DNA of 64,000 nucleotides from Bdellovibrionia bacterium (GCA_030427805.1 JAUICP010000002.1:434001-498000); one strand, 5' to 3'; numbered from the stretch's first letter, positions 34,754 through 43,745 are shown. Numbers and translations: made by a program. Notes: generated from the sequence alone by a model not told the origin.

Positions 34754-35367
34754 ATCTTTTGAAAACACTTATTGTTTTTATCACACTGAATGGAGGAACC
34801 CTTCACTGGGCCAATGCCTCTCAAGAAATAGAGGCATTTCTCATCAAGGATTTCGAAAAAGCACAGAAAACCTATCACGAGGGAACTCTCAAAGAGGCCC
34901 GAGATCAATTTATGTCTCTGGTAGAGAAATACGAAACTCAGTCGCTCACAGGTTCGACAAAAGAATTACTTCATTATGCCCTCCTTCGATGTGCCCAGTT
35001 AACATCGAGTGAGCAATTGCGATCAGCCCTTCTGGCAAAAGCCTGGAAATTTGCAGACTCCAGTGGGATTGACTTGGAGCTCTTCCCACCCCCCTTAGTT
35101 CTCGAGTACATCAACCAAAAACCATCCGATGAATCAATGAAAGCAAACGAAAAAGAACTCGCGGTAAACTCCGTAAGAGTATTAGATTCCCCAAAACCTT
35201 CCGAGACCGAACAAAGAGCTGCAGGGTCCTCGAAGAAAAAATGGCTTTACTGGGGACTGGGTGCCCTTGGTGTAGTCGCAGGGGTTAAGATTTATCAGCA
35301 TAATTTCAACAGGGGATCTGATACAGGGAGAGTGTCGCGCGTGCCCCAGACCAGTATCAGCTTCTAA
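34750..35367 (+). CDS. Exported/anchored protein of the Tad-like cluster
   Basis: 205 residues. A signal peptide (to NAS) is followed by helical repeats resembling TPRs (KAQKTYHEGTLKEARDQFMSLVEKY), a linker, and a second hydrophobic helix near the C-terminus (WLYWGLGALGVVAGVKIY) with a short basic tail. Start codon overlaps the stop of the CpaB-like gene. The last gene of the cluster; a bidirectional terminator follows. Possibly an assembly factor; not recognised further. Confidence 0.65.
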   Translation: MNLLKTLIVFITLNGGTLHWANASQEIEAFLIKDFEKAQKTYHEGTLKEARDQFMSLVEKYETQSLTGSTKELLHYALLRCAQLTSSEQLRSALLAKAWKFADSSGIDLELFPPPLVLEYINQKPSDESMKANEKELAVNSVRVLDSPKPSETEQRAAGSSKKKWLYWGLGALGVVAGVKIYQHNFNRGSDTGRVSRVPQTSISF

Positions 35368-35370
35368 AAA

Positions 35371-35400
35371 AAAAATGGGGCTCGTAAAAGCCCCATTGTT
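35371..35400. terminator. Bidirectional terminator
   Basis: ATGGGGCT-CGTAAA-AGCCCCAT (35375-35396). Eight or more A on its left side give a strong T-run for the minus-strand gene ending at 35421; the right side is T-rich for the plus-strand cluster. Confidence 0.85.
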
Positions 35401-35420
35401 AAATTCAATTTTTTAAATTT

Positions 35421-37778
35421 TTATCGACTTCGCGAAGGAGTCGTTCCCGATCCAGGGAACGAATTAATTGGGGTCGTAGGACTTGTCGGAAGAAGAGTTC
35501 CGCCACCGAGGGCCCCACCGATTCCACCGAGTCCTCCAACTCCGCCGAGACCACCAACTCCGCCGAGTCCGTTAAACTGCATCAGTCTCAATTGAAGTGA
35601 TTGGTATTCTTGCATCAGAGATGTGTACTCTCGTAATTGGGCAGCTTGCTGCTGTTGCTGTTGCATTTGTAACTGCAGAAGTTGTTGTGTGTATTGACCA
35701 CCAAGTGCTCCTCCAAGGCCACCACCGAGGGCACCCAGACCACCACCTAAAGCACCAAGGGCTCCGAGTCCGCCGCCAAGGGCGCCAAGACCACCGCCTA
35801 AGGCTCCAAGTCCGCCACCAAGGGCGCCAAGACCACCGCCTAAGGCTCCGAGTCCACCACCGAGAGCGCCAAGACCACCAATGGTTCCGAGGGCTCCGAG
35901 TCCACCGCCGAGGGCTCCGTATCCACCGAGCACTCCAACCTGAACCCCACCAATCATACCGAGACCGCCAATGGGTCCGCCTAAAGCACCAATTCCACCG
36001 AGTTGTCCACCGAGAGCACCGTAGGCTCCAAGGGCACCCATGTAACCGAGTCCGCCAAGAGTTCCGTAGGCACCGAGTCCGCCGAGAGCCATAGCTCCAC
36101 CGATGGCACCAAAGCCACCGAGTGCGCCCATTCCCATTCCAGGAATGCCGCCGCCAAGGCCAGCCATTCCCCATGGTCCCATTCCAGGCATAAACATTCC
36201 ACCGCCAAGACCGCCACCGTACATACCGAGGGCAGCAAGAGGTGATGCCATTCCCAATGGACCGAGTCCACCAGCACCGCAACCAAAGCCACCAGCGCCG
36301 AGTCCGCCATTAAGTGCTCCGTATAAACCGGCAGCAACATATGGAAAACCAAAGCCACTGGCGAGGTATGGGTTGGTCGGCCAACCCAAGTCGGCATTCG
36401 TATTGATCGCTTCTTTGGCTCGACGATTTCCTAAGTAAAGTCCTAAAGCACCAAGGCCAATTGATCCAATTGTACCAATGATACTTGAAGTAGAACTATT
36501 TCTATCGCGATCTCTTCTGTGGCGACGAGTGTAACATTCACCATCAGCACAGTCCGCTTCGAGGTCATCGTCAAAGTCTCTACGAAATTCTGCATCGGCA
36601 AGATCATCTTCGATCGTACCGAGTTGATCATTATATTCTGCTAATCTTCGCTCGAGAGAAGCTCTACGATCTTGAGCCTGGCGCAATCGATTGAGGGCAT
36701 TTCGACAATCGGAACGATCTCGTGAACTTACACCGTTTCTTGTATAGGCAGCTCCATCACAGACAGCCGAGCGAATACCACCATTCGAGATACAAATTCG
36801 TCTCCAGTTGTCAGTGACAACAATGGGAGCTGTTTCTGGTGATACACAAAAAGGTGATCCGCCATCATCATAACCTGCATTTACCGAACTCGGAGCACAG
36901 TTACGTGCAATATAGGATTCGTCAGTAACACCGACTCCTCTTAAGCGCTCAGCACAATTTGGTTCAGAAGCTGGAACTCGACCCGTCGGAGCAGGGTCTA
37001 CTGCAACTTCTCTTGGAGTACAACCGGGACTTCCCGCTTCACAATATCCATCCGTAGAAACTTCGATGGTTTCTTCAGATCGGCCCACTTGTACCGGCTC
37101 AGCTGCCGTCGCACAGGCTTGGTTGCTTTGATTTTCTGGACGACTACAATCAATCTCTGTAGCCGCTTGTTGTGGAGGTCCGCAATCTAAATCTGTATTT
37201 TCATAACGAAGATCACATGCGCCATCACAATCGGGATCAATAATATCTTGAGCCGTATTACAGACGCCATCTGGTGCTTGCTCTTCGGCATTCACACCAG
37301 CCGGTCCACGGTTTACAGACGCCGGAGCTCTTGTTGATCTCGGGGTCATAGTAGTAACCATAACTTTGCTGCCTCTTGTGGGAGCGACAATAGAAGGAGC
37401 AAATGATGGATCAAGAAGTTGTACACTATAATCGCAAGAACAGTTTTTCTGATCGCGAATATGTTCTTCAACAGCCGGCCAGTAGTCGCTATTCACAACC
37501 CTTTGCACTTTGTCCTGAAGTTCTAGAATGCGATCATCAGCGCGACCAATCAGTCGTTCTAAGTCTCTAATTTGATCTTGCAATTCACGACGATCCCCTC
37601 GAAGTTCATCGATAGCATCTTCGTCGTCACTCGCTCCATTGGCTCCTGAAACGCCAAAAGGGCAAGCTTGCATGGCTCCATACATTCCGTATCCATAACC
37701 AGTAAATGCTTCTGACTTTTGTGTCGTCAGCAGAAAGGTCATGCTTACTAAAATTGCCAAAATACTTGTATATTTCAT
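35421..37778 (-). CDS. Giant exported Gly-Leu-Ala repeat protein
   Basis: The start is ATG 37778 (GGGAG 9 bases upstream); 785 residues. A signal peptide ends near KSEA. The N-terminal part has a coiled coil (about 55-95: DELRGDRRELQDQIRDLERLIGR), then a Cys-rich region with D-x-D-x-D calcium-like loops (DPDCDGACD, DLDCG), a second coiled coil (about 365-400), a hydrophobic stretch (IIGTIGSIGLGALGLYLG), then about 230 residues of GGLGALG-type repeats, a Gln run (QMQQQQQQ) and a further Gly-rich end. The Gly repeats are hydrophobic rather than soluble and may form fibres or insert in membrane. Family not recognised; a surface or envelope structure is likely. Confidence 0.78.
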   Translation of the reverse strand: MKYTSILAILVSMTFLLTTQKSEAFTGYGYGMYGAMQACPFGVSGANGASDDEDAIDELRGDRRELQDQIRDLERLIGRADDRILELQDKVQRVVNSDYWPAVEEHIRDQKNCSCDYSVQLLDPSFAPSIVAPTRGSKVMVTTMTPRSTRAPASVNRGPAGVNAEEQAPDGVCNTAQDIIDPDCDGACDLRYENTDLDCGPPQQAATEIDCSRPENQSNQACATAAEPVQVGRSEETIEVSTDGYCEAGSPGCTPREVAVDPAPTGRVPASEPNCAERLRGVGVTDESYIARNCAPSSVNAGYDDGGSPFCVSPETAPIVVTDNWRRICISNGGIRSAVCDGAAYTRNGVSSRDRSDCRNALNRLRQAQDRRASLERRLAEYNDQLGTIEDDLADAEFRRDFDDDLEADCADGECYTRRHRRDRDRNSSTSSIIGTIGSIGLGALGLYLGNRRAKEAINTNADLGWPTNPYLASGFGFPYVAAGLYGALNGGLGAGGFGCGAGGLGPLGMASPLAALGMYGGGLGGGMFMPGMGPWGMAGLGGGIPGMGMGALGGFGAIGGAMALGGLGAYGTLGGLGYMGALGAYGALGGQLGGIGALGGPIGGLGMIGGVQVGVLGGYGALGGGLGALGTIGGLGALGGGLGALGGGLGALGGGLGALGGGLGALGGGLGALGALGGGLGALGGGLGGALGGQYTQQLLQLQMQQQQQQAAQLREYTSLMQEYQSLQLRLMQFNGLGGVGGLGGVGGLGGIGGALGGGTLLPTSPTTPINSFPGSGTTPSRSR
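35701..35920 (-). repeat. In-gene tandem repeat, 21/42-bp period
   Basis: Within the gene at 35421-37778, a 21-bp unit coding GGLGALG is repeated about ten times, with neighbouring pairs more alike at 42 bp (third-position differences alternate). This pattern favours slipped-strand length changes between strains. Confidence 0.8.
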
Positions 37779-37970
37779 ACAGTGCACTCCCGTGGAGAAA
37801 ATCTCCTATCAACTTCTTTTCGACACTTTAGGAGTGAACCTTGACTCAATTCAGCGCAATTCAGACCTAAGGCTTGATTTTACAATTAAGATACAAAGCG
37901 ACTGGGGCCATAGTCCCCTTATTGATCTTCCTGTTGAACTGTAAGTAGCTCAAATTTATTATAAAACTTC

Positions 37971-39074
37971 ATGAAGCATGCAATTCTCTGTGTTGACGAT
38001 GAAGTGGATAATGTAGACGCACTCGAGCGTCTATTTAGGAAGAAGTTTAAGGTTTTTAAAGCCACTTCCGGTCCAGAAGCGATTTCTATACTGGACGAAA
38101 ATCCAGTTACAGTTATCATTAGCGACCAAAGAATGCCAGAAATGACAGGAGTTGAATTTCTTAGCCGATCGCTAAAAATTCAACCCAATACAATTCGGAT
38201 TCTACTCACTGGTTATACCGATATCGATTCGGTCATCGATGCCATCAACTCGGGTCAAGTCTATCGATATGTGACTAAACCTTGGGATCCTGTGGATTTA
38301 ACCACGGCAGTGGACCGGGCTGTCGAACGCTACGAACTGCAAGAAGAAATTAAACAGAAAAATATCGAACTTGAAAAAGCACTCGAAGAGCTTAAAAGTC
38401 TCGACGCTGCAAAAATGAATTTTATGTACCTGGTGAACCATGAGTTGAAGACTCCCCTAACTGCTATTTTAAGTTTCGTTGAACTTCTCGGGGAAAGTAA
38501 TATGGATCCCGAACAAGAACTCTATGTGGATCGAATTTCTAAAAGTTCATATCGTCTCAAACGTCTCGTCGAAGATGTTCTGCAAATTGTCTCCGCCGAA
38601 ACCGGACAAATTAAAATTAAAAAAGAAACCTGCCTCCTCAAGGACCTCATTGAGCCCATTCCTAAAGACGTACAAAGTCTGATCGAGAAAAAAGGCTTAA
38701 AAATTAAAAAGTCCCTCAAGAAGGTTCACCTCAAGGCAGACCCAAAGGCGATTCGCAATGTCACCCATCGACTTTGGCAAAACGCCGCCAAATTTACCCC
38801 CGAAGGTGAAACCATTCAAATCACCTGTAAAGTTAGTAAGGGAAATTGTACTCTCACTTTTTCTAATTCTTCAGACCCCATTCCAGAAGATAGAATTAAA
38901 CAACTCCTAGAACCCTTTACAATTGACGAAGACTTTATGAATCACAGCCAGGGAACGGGCCTGGGTTTAGCCGTGTCACAGAGTCTTCTAAAACTTCACG
39001 GTAGCTCCCTGGATATCAAGTTTGATAATGGGGCTATTTACGTCGAATTCACTCTACCGATTGCAGATAAGTAA
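37971..39074 (+). CDS. Receiver-histidine kinase hybrid
   Basis: 367 residues, cytosolic. Receiver domain (ILCVDDEVDN, VIISDQRMPEMTG with phospho-Asp, LLTGYTD, YVTKPWDP), a coiled coil, HisKA (NFMYLVNHELKTPLTAIL with acceptor His) and an HATPase domain (WQNAAKFTPEGE for the N-box, GTGLGLAVSQSLLKLHG). The RMPEMTG...YVTKPWDP version of the receiver is the RpfG/HD-GYP-like group. The G1 box is weak (FSNSSDPIPEDR instead of DxGxG), so ATP binding may be altered. No clear ribosome-binding site. Confidence 0.88.
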   Translation: MKHAILCVDDEVDNVDALERLFRKKFKVFKATSGPEAISILDENPVTVIISDQRMPEMTGVEFLSRSLKIQPNTIRILLTGYTDIDSVIDAINSGQVYRYVTKPWDPVDLTTAVDRAVERYELQEEIKQKNIELEKALEELKSLDAAKMNFMYLVNHELKTPLTAILSFVELLGESNMDPEQELYVDRISKSSYRLKRLVEDVLQIVSAETGQIKIKKETCLLKDLIEPIPKDVQSLIEKKGLKIKKSLKKVHLKADPKAIRNVTHRLWQNAAKFTPEGETIQITCKVSKGNCTLTFSNSSDPIPEDRIKQLLEPFTIDEDFMNHSQGTGLGLAVSQSLLKLHGSSLDIKFDNGAIYVEFTLPIADK

Positions 39075-39191
39075 TAGAAATCTTTACAGGACTCTGGTCT
39101 CTTGCGGCCTGTGGTTTGCCATATTTGTCATTGTAAATAGGGCCAATAATTATATCTCGCCCCCCATTCGACCGAGTGCTAGAACGCCTCT

Positions 39192-40181
39192 GTGAAATAT
39201 CTAAAGCCCTTAGCACCCTTTTTAATTTCAATTTCTTTGCTATTTTCGAGTAGCCACTCTGTGGCCGAAGATGCTTTTACGGGCACCTTTGACCCCAATG
39301 GGGCTTTTAATCCTTTTTCGGGTTCAGGTTTCGCAGCGCCAGAGGCCGAGGCTGAAGAGGACCCAGCGTTGGCTGATAGTCCTTTTCCCACAGTCGAAGA
39401 AACCGAGCCAGAACCGGTTAATCCAGGGCTTCCGGGCGACGAAGATCCCGAAGCTGAAGCTCCTCCCGTACAGGTCGAGCTGCCATTCACTCAGGACATC
39501 GAAAAGCTATCTGAAGATGTGAGAAATCTTCACACTCTGATGGCTCCCTATGAACTCCTTTGGAGCCAAGTGATTAAAACTAAAAAGAGTCTCCTGCGCA
39601 GTCCTTCTCTCGGACAGATCGATGCACAAAAAACACTGAATCAATACCAAACTCTAATGAGTCTCGATCTCGATCTTTATAGCTATGATCGAATTCATGA
39701 TCGAATTTTTGTCGAAATCGATCAATTAAAGGAAACATATAAAGATATTGATCCTGAGCAATTATTAGTCCTTCAGGAGCAAAGTCAGCAACTTAAAGAT
39801 TCAATTGCAGGAATTCAGGGACGAGCACGATTGATCTTAAATATTGCCTACCGAGAACTCGAAAATGGCTTTGCCAACTTTTCTCCTTCAGCTCCAATGG
39901 TTTATGAACAAATCGATCAAAAAGACTGGCGCAGAGAATTTTTCGAAGCCGGTTTGCTTGTGGTTTTAAAAATTGGTGACTTAATCGATCAGGCACTGAA
40001 CCTACTTTCAAACGACGAAAGCCGACTTTCTGAGCCGGCTATCGCTGTTATTGAAACAGCTCGAAGTAAAATTGAAGAGAGTCAGGCCAATCAAACGGCG
40101 AATGTTCTTCGAGAGTGGATGGAATGCTCTCTAGGTTCTAACGATCAAGAACTTTCCTACTGCTCTATTTCTATCCATTGA
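39192..40181 (+). CDS. Exported acidic protein with helical C-terminal domain
   Basis: A GTG start; 329 residues. The signal peptide ends near SVAE. An acidic, Pro-rich disordered region follows (to about residue 95: EAEAEEDPALADSP, EETEPEPVNPG), then a mostly helical domain (coiled-coil-like QLKETYKDIDPEQLLVLQEQSQQLKDSI split across it). Two Cys near the end (MECSLG, SYCSI). The family is not recognised. No strong ribosome-binding site is seen, so the start is less certain than the frame. Confidence 0.65.
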   Translation: MKYLKPLAPFLISISLLFSSSHSVAEDAFTGTFDPNGAFNPFSGSGFAAPEAEAEEDPALADSPFPTVEETEPEPVNPGLPGDEDPEAEAPPVQVELPFTQDIEKLSEDVRNLHTLMAPYELLWSQVIKTKKSLLRSPSLGQIDAQKTLNQYQTLMSLDLDLYSYDRIHDRIFVEIDQLKETYKDIDPEQLLVLQEQSQQLKDSIAGIQGRARLILNIAYRELENGFANFSPSAPMVYEQIDQKDWRREFFEAGLLVVLKIGDLIDQALNLLSNDESRLSEPAIAVIETARSKIEESQANQTANVLREWMECSLGSNDQELSYCSISIH

Positions 40182-40254
40182 TTCAATCCCTGGATTCCGC
40201 TTTTAACAATTGATTCCATCCATAAAAGACCGAAGATTCTATTAAAAGAAAACT

Positions 40255-40683
40255 CTACGCAGAGTAATCAATAAAAGATCCCTTGGGATAGAGTCCTGTT
40301 TGCAAGTCTTCTTCCGTAAAGCCCACATCTTCAATGATGGCTTCTCTTTGCTCAAGGCTCGGCTCAATCTTTGTAGAACCTATGACTTTAGGAGCAGGAT
40401 CTAGAGGATCATCCATCGGAATTTCACTGACCGAAAGTTGATCCGGTTTAATTTGGTTTCTAACAAAAAAGTCAGTGGCGATTCCATCGGCCATTCGGGC
40501 GTGGGCTAAATCTTTTTGCCGCCAATCTCTGCGCTCGCGATGGGCTCTAACACTTGCTTCAATTGAACTGGGCATTGGCTTCGAGGGAACGGCCCCAGCT
40601 TCGGTTCTTCTTTGGGGACCATCGATGTTGTTTTTTATTCCCAGGCGTCCTGCCTTCGGAATAATACCGCTAATCTTTTCCAT
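40255..40683 (-). CDS. Cytosolic protein, family not recognised
   Basis: 142 residues with AGGAGG 7 bases before the ATG and no signal peptide. Arg-rich centre (VRAHRERRDWRQKDLAHARMADGIATDFF) and acidic C-terminal half (DDPLDPAPK, EDVGFTEEDL). The strong ribosome-binding site and coding bias support a real gene. Function unknown. Confidence 0.68.
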   Translation of the reverse strand: MEKISGIIPKAGRLGIKNNIDGPQRRTEAGAVPSKPMPSSIEASVRAHRERRDWRQKDLAHARMADGIATDFFVRNQIKPDQLSVSEIPMDDPLDPAPKVIGSTKIEPSLEQREAIIEDVGFTEEDLQTGLYPKGSFIDYSA

Positions 40684-40862
40684 ATCCGACCTCCTGTCGA
40701 ACTAAAGGGTTACTATTTATTCGGTTGTTTCAAAATGAAATGAACAGGACCGAGGTCTAAATCTGAATTGACTTCACCCCATTCCCAGCTAGGCTAAAGA
40801 CCTTATTAAAATTACTCTGTGAATTCCACCGGTTAGCTGCAGAATTAAAGGATCACACCAGT

Positions 40863-41342
40863 ATGACAAACTTCAATCGATCAAACCTTTACCTCTTGCT
40901 CTTGTTTATTGTCTTCATACTTGGTTTTAACGAACTGGCTAGAGCTCAGTCCCAAGGCTCTTCCTGGACCTGCCAAGCAAACACTCCTCTCTTTAATACC
41001 AAGACAACTTTCGGAGAACGACCGACCTCACCAGTGGTCACTCAAATTCGAAACACACTCTGGACCCACGAAGATAACCAGTACCTTTTTGCCCCTCAAC
41101 AAACTTTGTTTTGTGGCGTCATTCAAATTTCTTCTCAAGATTACTATTTTCTGATTAAAATAGATTCACCAAGCTTTCCCGCCCGTCCCATTAGCTCCAG
41201 TGGAAAGCTCAATATCATTTCATCTGATGTCGAAAACCCGAGTTGTGTCCTACTCGATTTTTTAAAAGAAAGACAATTGGCAGAAGTACTCTTCGAAGAA
41301 GATCACCTCTGCCACCTATCTGTAGAAGCTTCCTTTTGGTAG
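40863..41342 (+). CDS. Small exported Cys-containing protein, 3' end encoded by the dispersed repeat
   Basis: 159 residues with a signal peptide (to ARAQ) and four Cys in the mature part (WTCQA, LFCGV, PSCVL, HLCHL), probably two disulfides; a beta-rich small domain. The last six codons (VEASFW) and the stop codon are the 21-bp core of the dispersed element, so the natural C-terminus may have been replaced. Function unknown. A bidirectional terminator follows. Confidence 0.7.
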   Translation: MTNFNRSNLYLLLLFIVFILGFNELARAQSQGSSWTCQANTPLFNTKTTFGERPTSPVVTQIRNTLWTHEDNQYLFAPQQTLFCGVIQISSQDYYFLIKIDSPSFPARPISSSGKLNIISSDVENPSCVLLDFLKERQLAEVLFEEDHLCHLSVEASFW

Positions 41343-41355
41343 TGCAGTAGCGTTA
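41322..41355 (+). repeat. 34-bp dispersed element, copy B
   Basis: Same 21-bp core as copy A, identical over all 21 bases, then 7 variable bases and GCGTTA. Its core forms the end of the gene at 40863-41342, including the TAG stop. Confidence 0.85.
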
Positions 41356-41370
41356 ACAATTCAGTCAAAC

Positions 41371-41400
41371 AAAAAAGCCACTCAGTGAGTGGCTTTTTTT
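41371..41400. terminator. Bidirectional terminator between repeat copies B and C
   Basis: AAAAAAGCCACTC-AGT-GAGTGGCTTTTTTT: perfect stem with A and T tracts on both sides, serving the plus-strand gene ending at 41342 and aspS on the minus strand. Confidence 0.9.
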
Positions 41401-41433
41401 AACGCGATTGCACTACCAAAAGGAAGCTTCTAC
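41400..41433 (-). repeat. 34-bp dispersed element, copy C (inverted)
   Basis: The same core, 7 variable bases and GCGTTA on the minus strand, starting 6 bases after the aspS stop. With copy B it forms an inverted pair with 44 bases between, containing the terminator. Confidence 0.85.
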
Positions 41434-41439
41434 CGGTGG

Positions 41440-43275
41440 CTAAAGTTCGTTATCGACAGGGGTGGATTCGCCTTCGGCGAGTTTTTTCTCAACCGATGGT
41501 GCGAGGCGAATTCCTAACTCCAAAAGTTGTTGCTGCTCAACACGCGAAGGTGCTTTTGCCATAAGATCTGTTGCCTTAGTTGTTTTTGGAAAGGCAATCA
41601 CATCTCGAATGGCGTCAGTTCCACAAAGAATCATTGAAAGTCGATCCATTCCCCAGGCGATTCCACCGTGGGGAGGAGTTCCGTATTTCAAGGCCTCCAA
41701 GAAAAATCCAAATTTAGCTTCGGCTTCTTCTTTGCTCATACCAAGAAGGTTAAACATCTCCTGCTGAACTTCGTTCTTATGAATACGAACACTTCCTCCA
41801 GCCAACTCATAACCGTTGCAAACAAGGTCATAGGCTTTGGCCAAATAAGTGTCCGGAGATTGATTTTGCTTATCACCGAGAAGGTTGTCGACAAATTCAT
41901 CTTTAACCATGGTGAATGGGTGATGTCTTGCCACCCAACGCTTTTCTTCGGGGGCATACTCGAGAAGCGGAAAGTCAGTCACCCAACAAAAGGCATCTTT
42001 CGATGTATCAATGAGTTCAAACTCTCTACCCAGATGAAGGCGCAAACCACTGAGCACGTTACTTGCGGTATCATAGGTATCAGCGACCAGGAGTGCGAGA
42101 CCCTTCTTGGCATCTGTAAGGGCAGAGAATAATTTCTGACATTTTTCTTCGCCAAGAGCTTTTAGAATTGGCGATGTCAATGCACCAGACTCGTCGACCT
42201 TGATCCAAACAAGTCCCTTAGCGCCGGCTTTCTTAGCCATGCTGGTCAGCTTATCGAGTTTGCCGCGCGAAAAGCCATGGGCTTCTTCGAGAGCAATACC
42301 TCGAACAATTCCACCAGAAGAAAGACAATCGTCAAAAACGCGAAAGCCCATACTTCCGGCAACATCTTTTAAATCTGTTATCTCTAAACCAAAGCGAATA
42401 TCTGGTTTGTCAGAACCATAACGATCCATGGCTTGGTGATAGGTCATGCGAGGAATCTCGGTCACCTCCACACCCTTCAACTCTTTCCAAATTTTCTGCA
42501 ACATTTCTTCAGTCATGCTCATAATGTCTTCGGCTTCGACAAAGCTCATCTCAATATCGATTTGAGTGAATTCTGGCTGACGATCGGCGCGCAAATCTTC
42601 GTCACGAAAACAGCGAGCAATTTGAAAGTAACGATCCATTCCACCAATCATTAAAAGCTGCTTCAATGTTTGCGGCGATTGAGGAAGGGCAAAGAAATGT
42701 CCCTGATGAACCCGAGAAGGAACCAAGTAATCACGTGCTCCCTCTGGAGTGCTCTTATAGAGAATCGGAGTTTCCACTTCAAAAAAATCGTTCTCGGTCA
42801 GATACTGTCGCACCTTCTGCATGAGAAGATGGCGCGTTTTAATATAGTTGGTGAGTTTCGGCGTGCGAAAATCGAGATAGCGGTATTGAAGCCTGAGTAC
42901 CTCTGACACATTTGTCGAATGGATCTGAAAGGGTGGTGTTTCTGCCTGGGAGAGAATCTCACAGGTTTCTGCCAAAACCTCAACGGCTCCTGTTGGGATC
43001 TTTTTATTGATCATACCCTCGGGGCGAGCTTTGACCTCTCCGCGAATGGCAACGACGGTTTCGTGCTTGAAATCCTTGGCAATTTTCATGGCACCTTGGT
43101 TCGGGTCCAGTACAACTTGCACGGTACCCTCCCGATCTCTGAGATCCACGAACACCAGGCCTCCATGGTCCCTCCGATTATCGACCCAGCCCATAAGATT
43201 AATGGTTTCACCAACTTGCTCCGTTGAAACTCTTCCACAGTAGCTGGATCTCTTCCATTCCTTCATAAAACTCAT
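41440..43275 (-). CDS. aspS: Aspartyl-tRNA synthetase
   Basis: Charges tRNA-Asp. The frame is open well upstream, but ATG 43275 with AAGGAG 6 bases before it gives the normal bacterial length of 611 residues and N-terminus (YCGRVSTEQVGETINLMGWVDNRRDHGGLVF, OB-fold anticodon domain). Class II motifs: FLEVETP-like FFEVETPIL, the motif 2 loop FRDEDLRADRQPEFTQIDIEMSF, and motif 3 GIAWGMDRLSMIL. A GAD insertion domain lies between (about residues 300-420), as in bacterial enzymes. Whether it also charges tRNA-Asn cannot be told here. Confidence 0.97.
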   Translation of the reverse strand: MSFMKEWKRSSYCGRVSTEQVGETINLMGWVDNRRDHGGLVFVDLRDREGTVQVVLDPNQGAMKIAKDFKHETVVAIRGEVKARPEGMINKKIPTGAVEVLAETCEILSQAETPPFQIHSTNVSEVLRLQYRYLDFRTPKLTNYIKTRHLLMQKVRQYLTENDFFEVETPILYKSTPEGARDYLVPSRVHQGHFFALPQSPQTLKQLLMIGGMDRYFQIARCFRDEDLRADRQPEFTQIDIEMSFVEAEDIMSMTEEMLQKIWKELKGVEVTEIPRMTYHQAMDRYGSDKPDIRFGLEITDLKDVAGSMGFRVFDDCLSSGGIVRGIALEEAHGFSRGKLDKLTSMAKKAGAKGLVWIKVDESGALTSPILKALGEEKCQKLFSALTDAKKGLALLVADTYDTASNVLSGLRLHLGREFELIDTSKDAFCWVTDFPLLEYAPEEKRWVARHHPFTMVKDEFVDNLLGDKQNQSPDTYLAKAYDLVCNGYELAGGSVRIHKNEVQQEMFNLLGMSKEEAEAKFGFFLEALKYGTPPHGGIAWGMDRLSMILCGTDAIRDVIAFPKTTKATDLMAKAPSRVEQQQLLELGIRLAPSVEKKLAEGESTPVDNEL

Positions 43276-43431
43276 TAATTTCTCCTTATTGGGTCCTGGG
43301 CGGGACGCTAAAAACCAAAGTCTTAAATACCTGATACAACACAGCTTGGCAAAGCCTCTCAGCGAGAAATTCGACACAGACCGATATATATTCTGATGAC
43401 AGAAGGGCAATTTCTCGATAATTTCGTATCT

Positions 43432-43737
43432 ATGCCAAAAGTAACAGTTAATTCCAAATCTGCTAAGACCCAAGCCGAAGCCTTTGAGGTGGTTAAGGAC
43501 TTTATTTCTAACGACCCGGACCTTAAAAAATTGGATCCATCCTACAAGGTTGATTTTAACGAATCCAATCATTCTGGTCAGGCCAAGGGAAAACAGTTTT
43601 CCGCCCAGTTGAGAGTCAGTGGTGATGGCGATGGTTCCAGTGTTGAAATCGTGGTTGATTTGCCCTTCATGCTCTCTCCCTTTAAAGGGAAAATTCAATC
43701 GAGCCTCAAAGAAAAACTCGATAATGCTCTAGCTTAG
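43432..43737 (+). CDS. PHA-system (PF09650-like) small protein
   Basis: About 101 residues from ATG 43432 (an upstream ATG at 43396 adds 12 residues; neither has a clear ribosome-binding site). It fits the polyhydroxyalkanoic-acid system family: an N-terminal AEAFEVVKDFI helix, a strand pair FSAQLRVSGDGDGSSVEIVVDLPF, and a C-terminal amphipathic helix SPFKGKIQSSLKEKLDNAL. The biochemical role of this family is unclear; some members are tied to PHA granules. Ends 8 bases before the sigma-factor gene. Confidence 0.65.
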   Translation: MPKVTVNSKSAKTQAEAFEVVKDFISNDPDLKKLDPSYKVDFNESNHSGQAKGKQFSAQLRVSGDGDGSSVEIVVDLPFMLSPFKGKIQSSLKEKLDNALA

Positions 43738-43745
43738 GAAATCCT

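Noticed and set aside
35572-36438. Trp/Arg- and Pro/His-rich frames over the Gly-Leu-Ala repeat gene
   Set aside because: Shadows of the tandem repeat in other frames; no ribosome-binding site and improbable composition.
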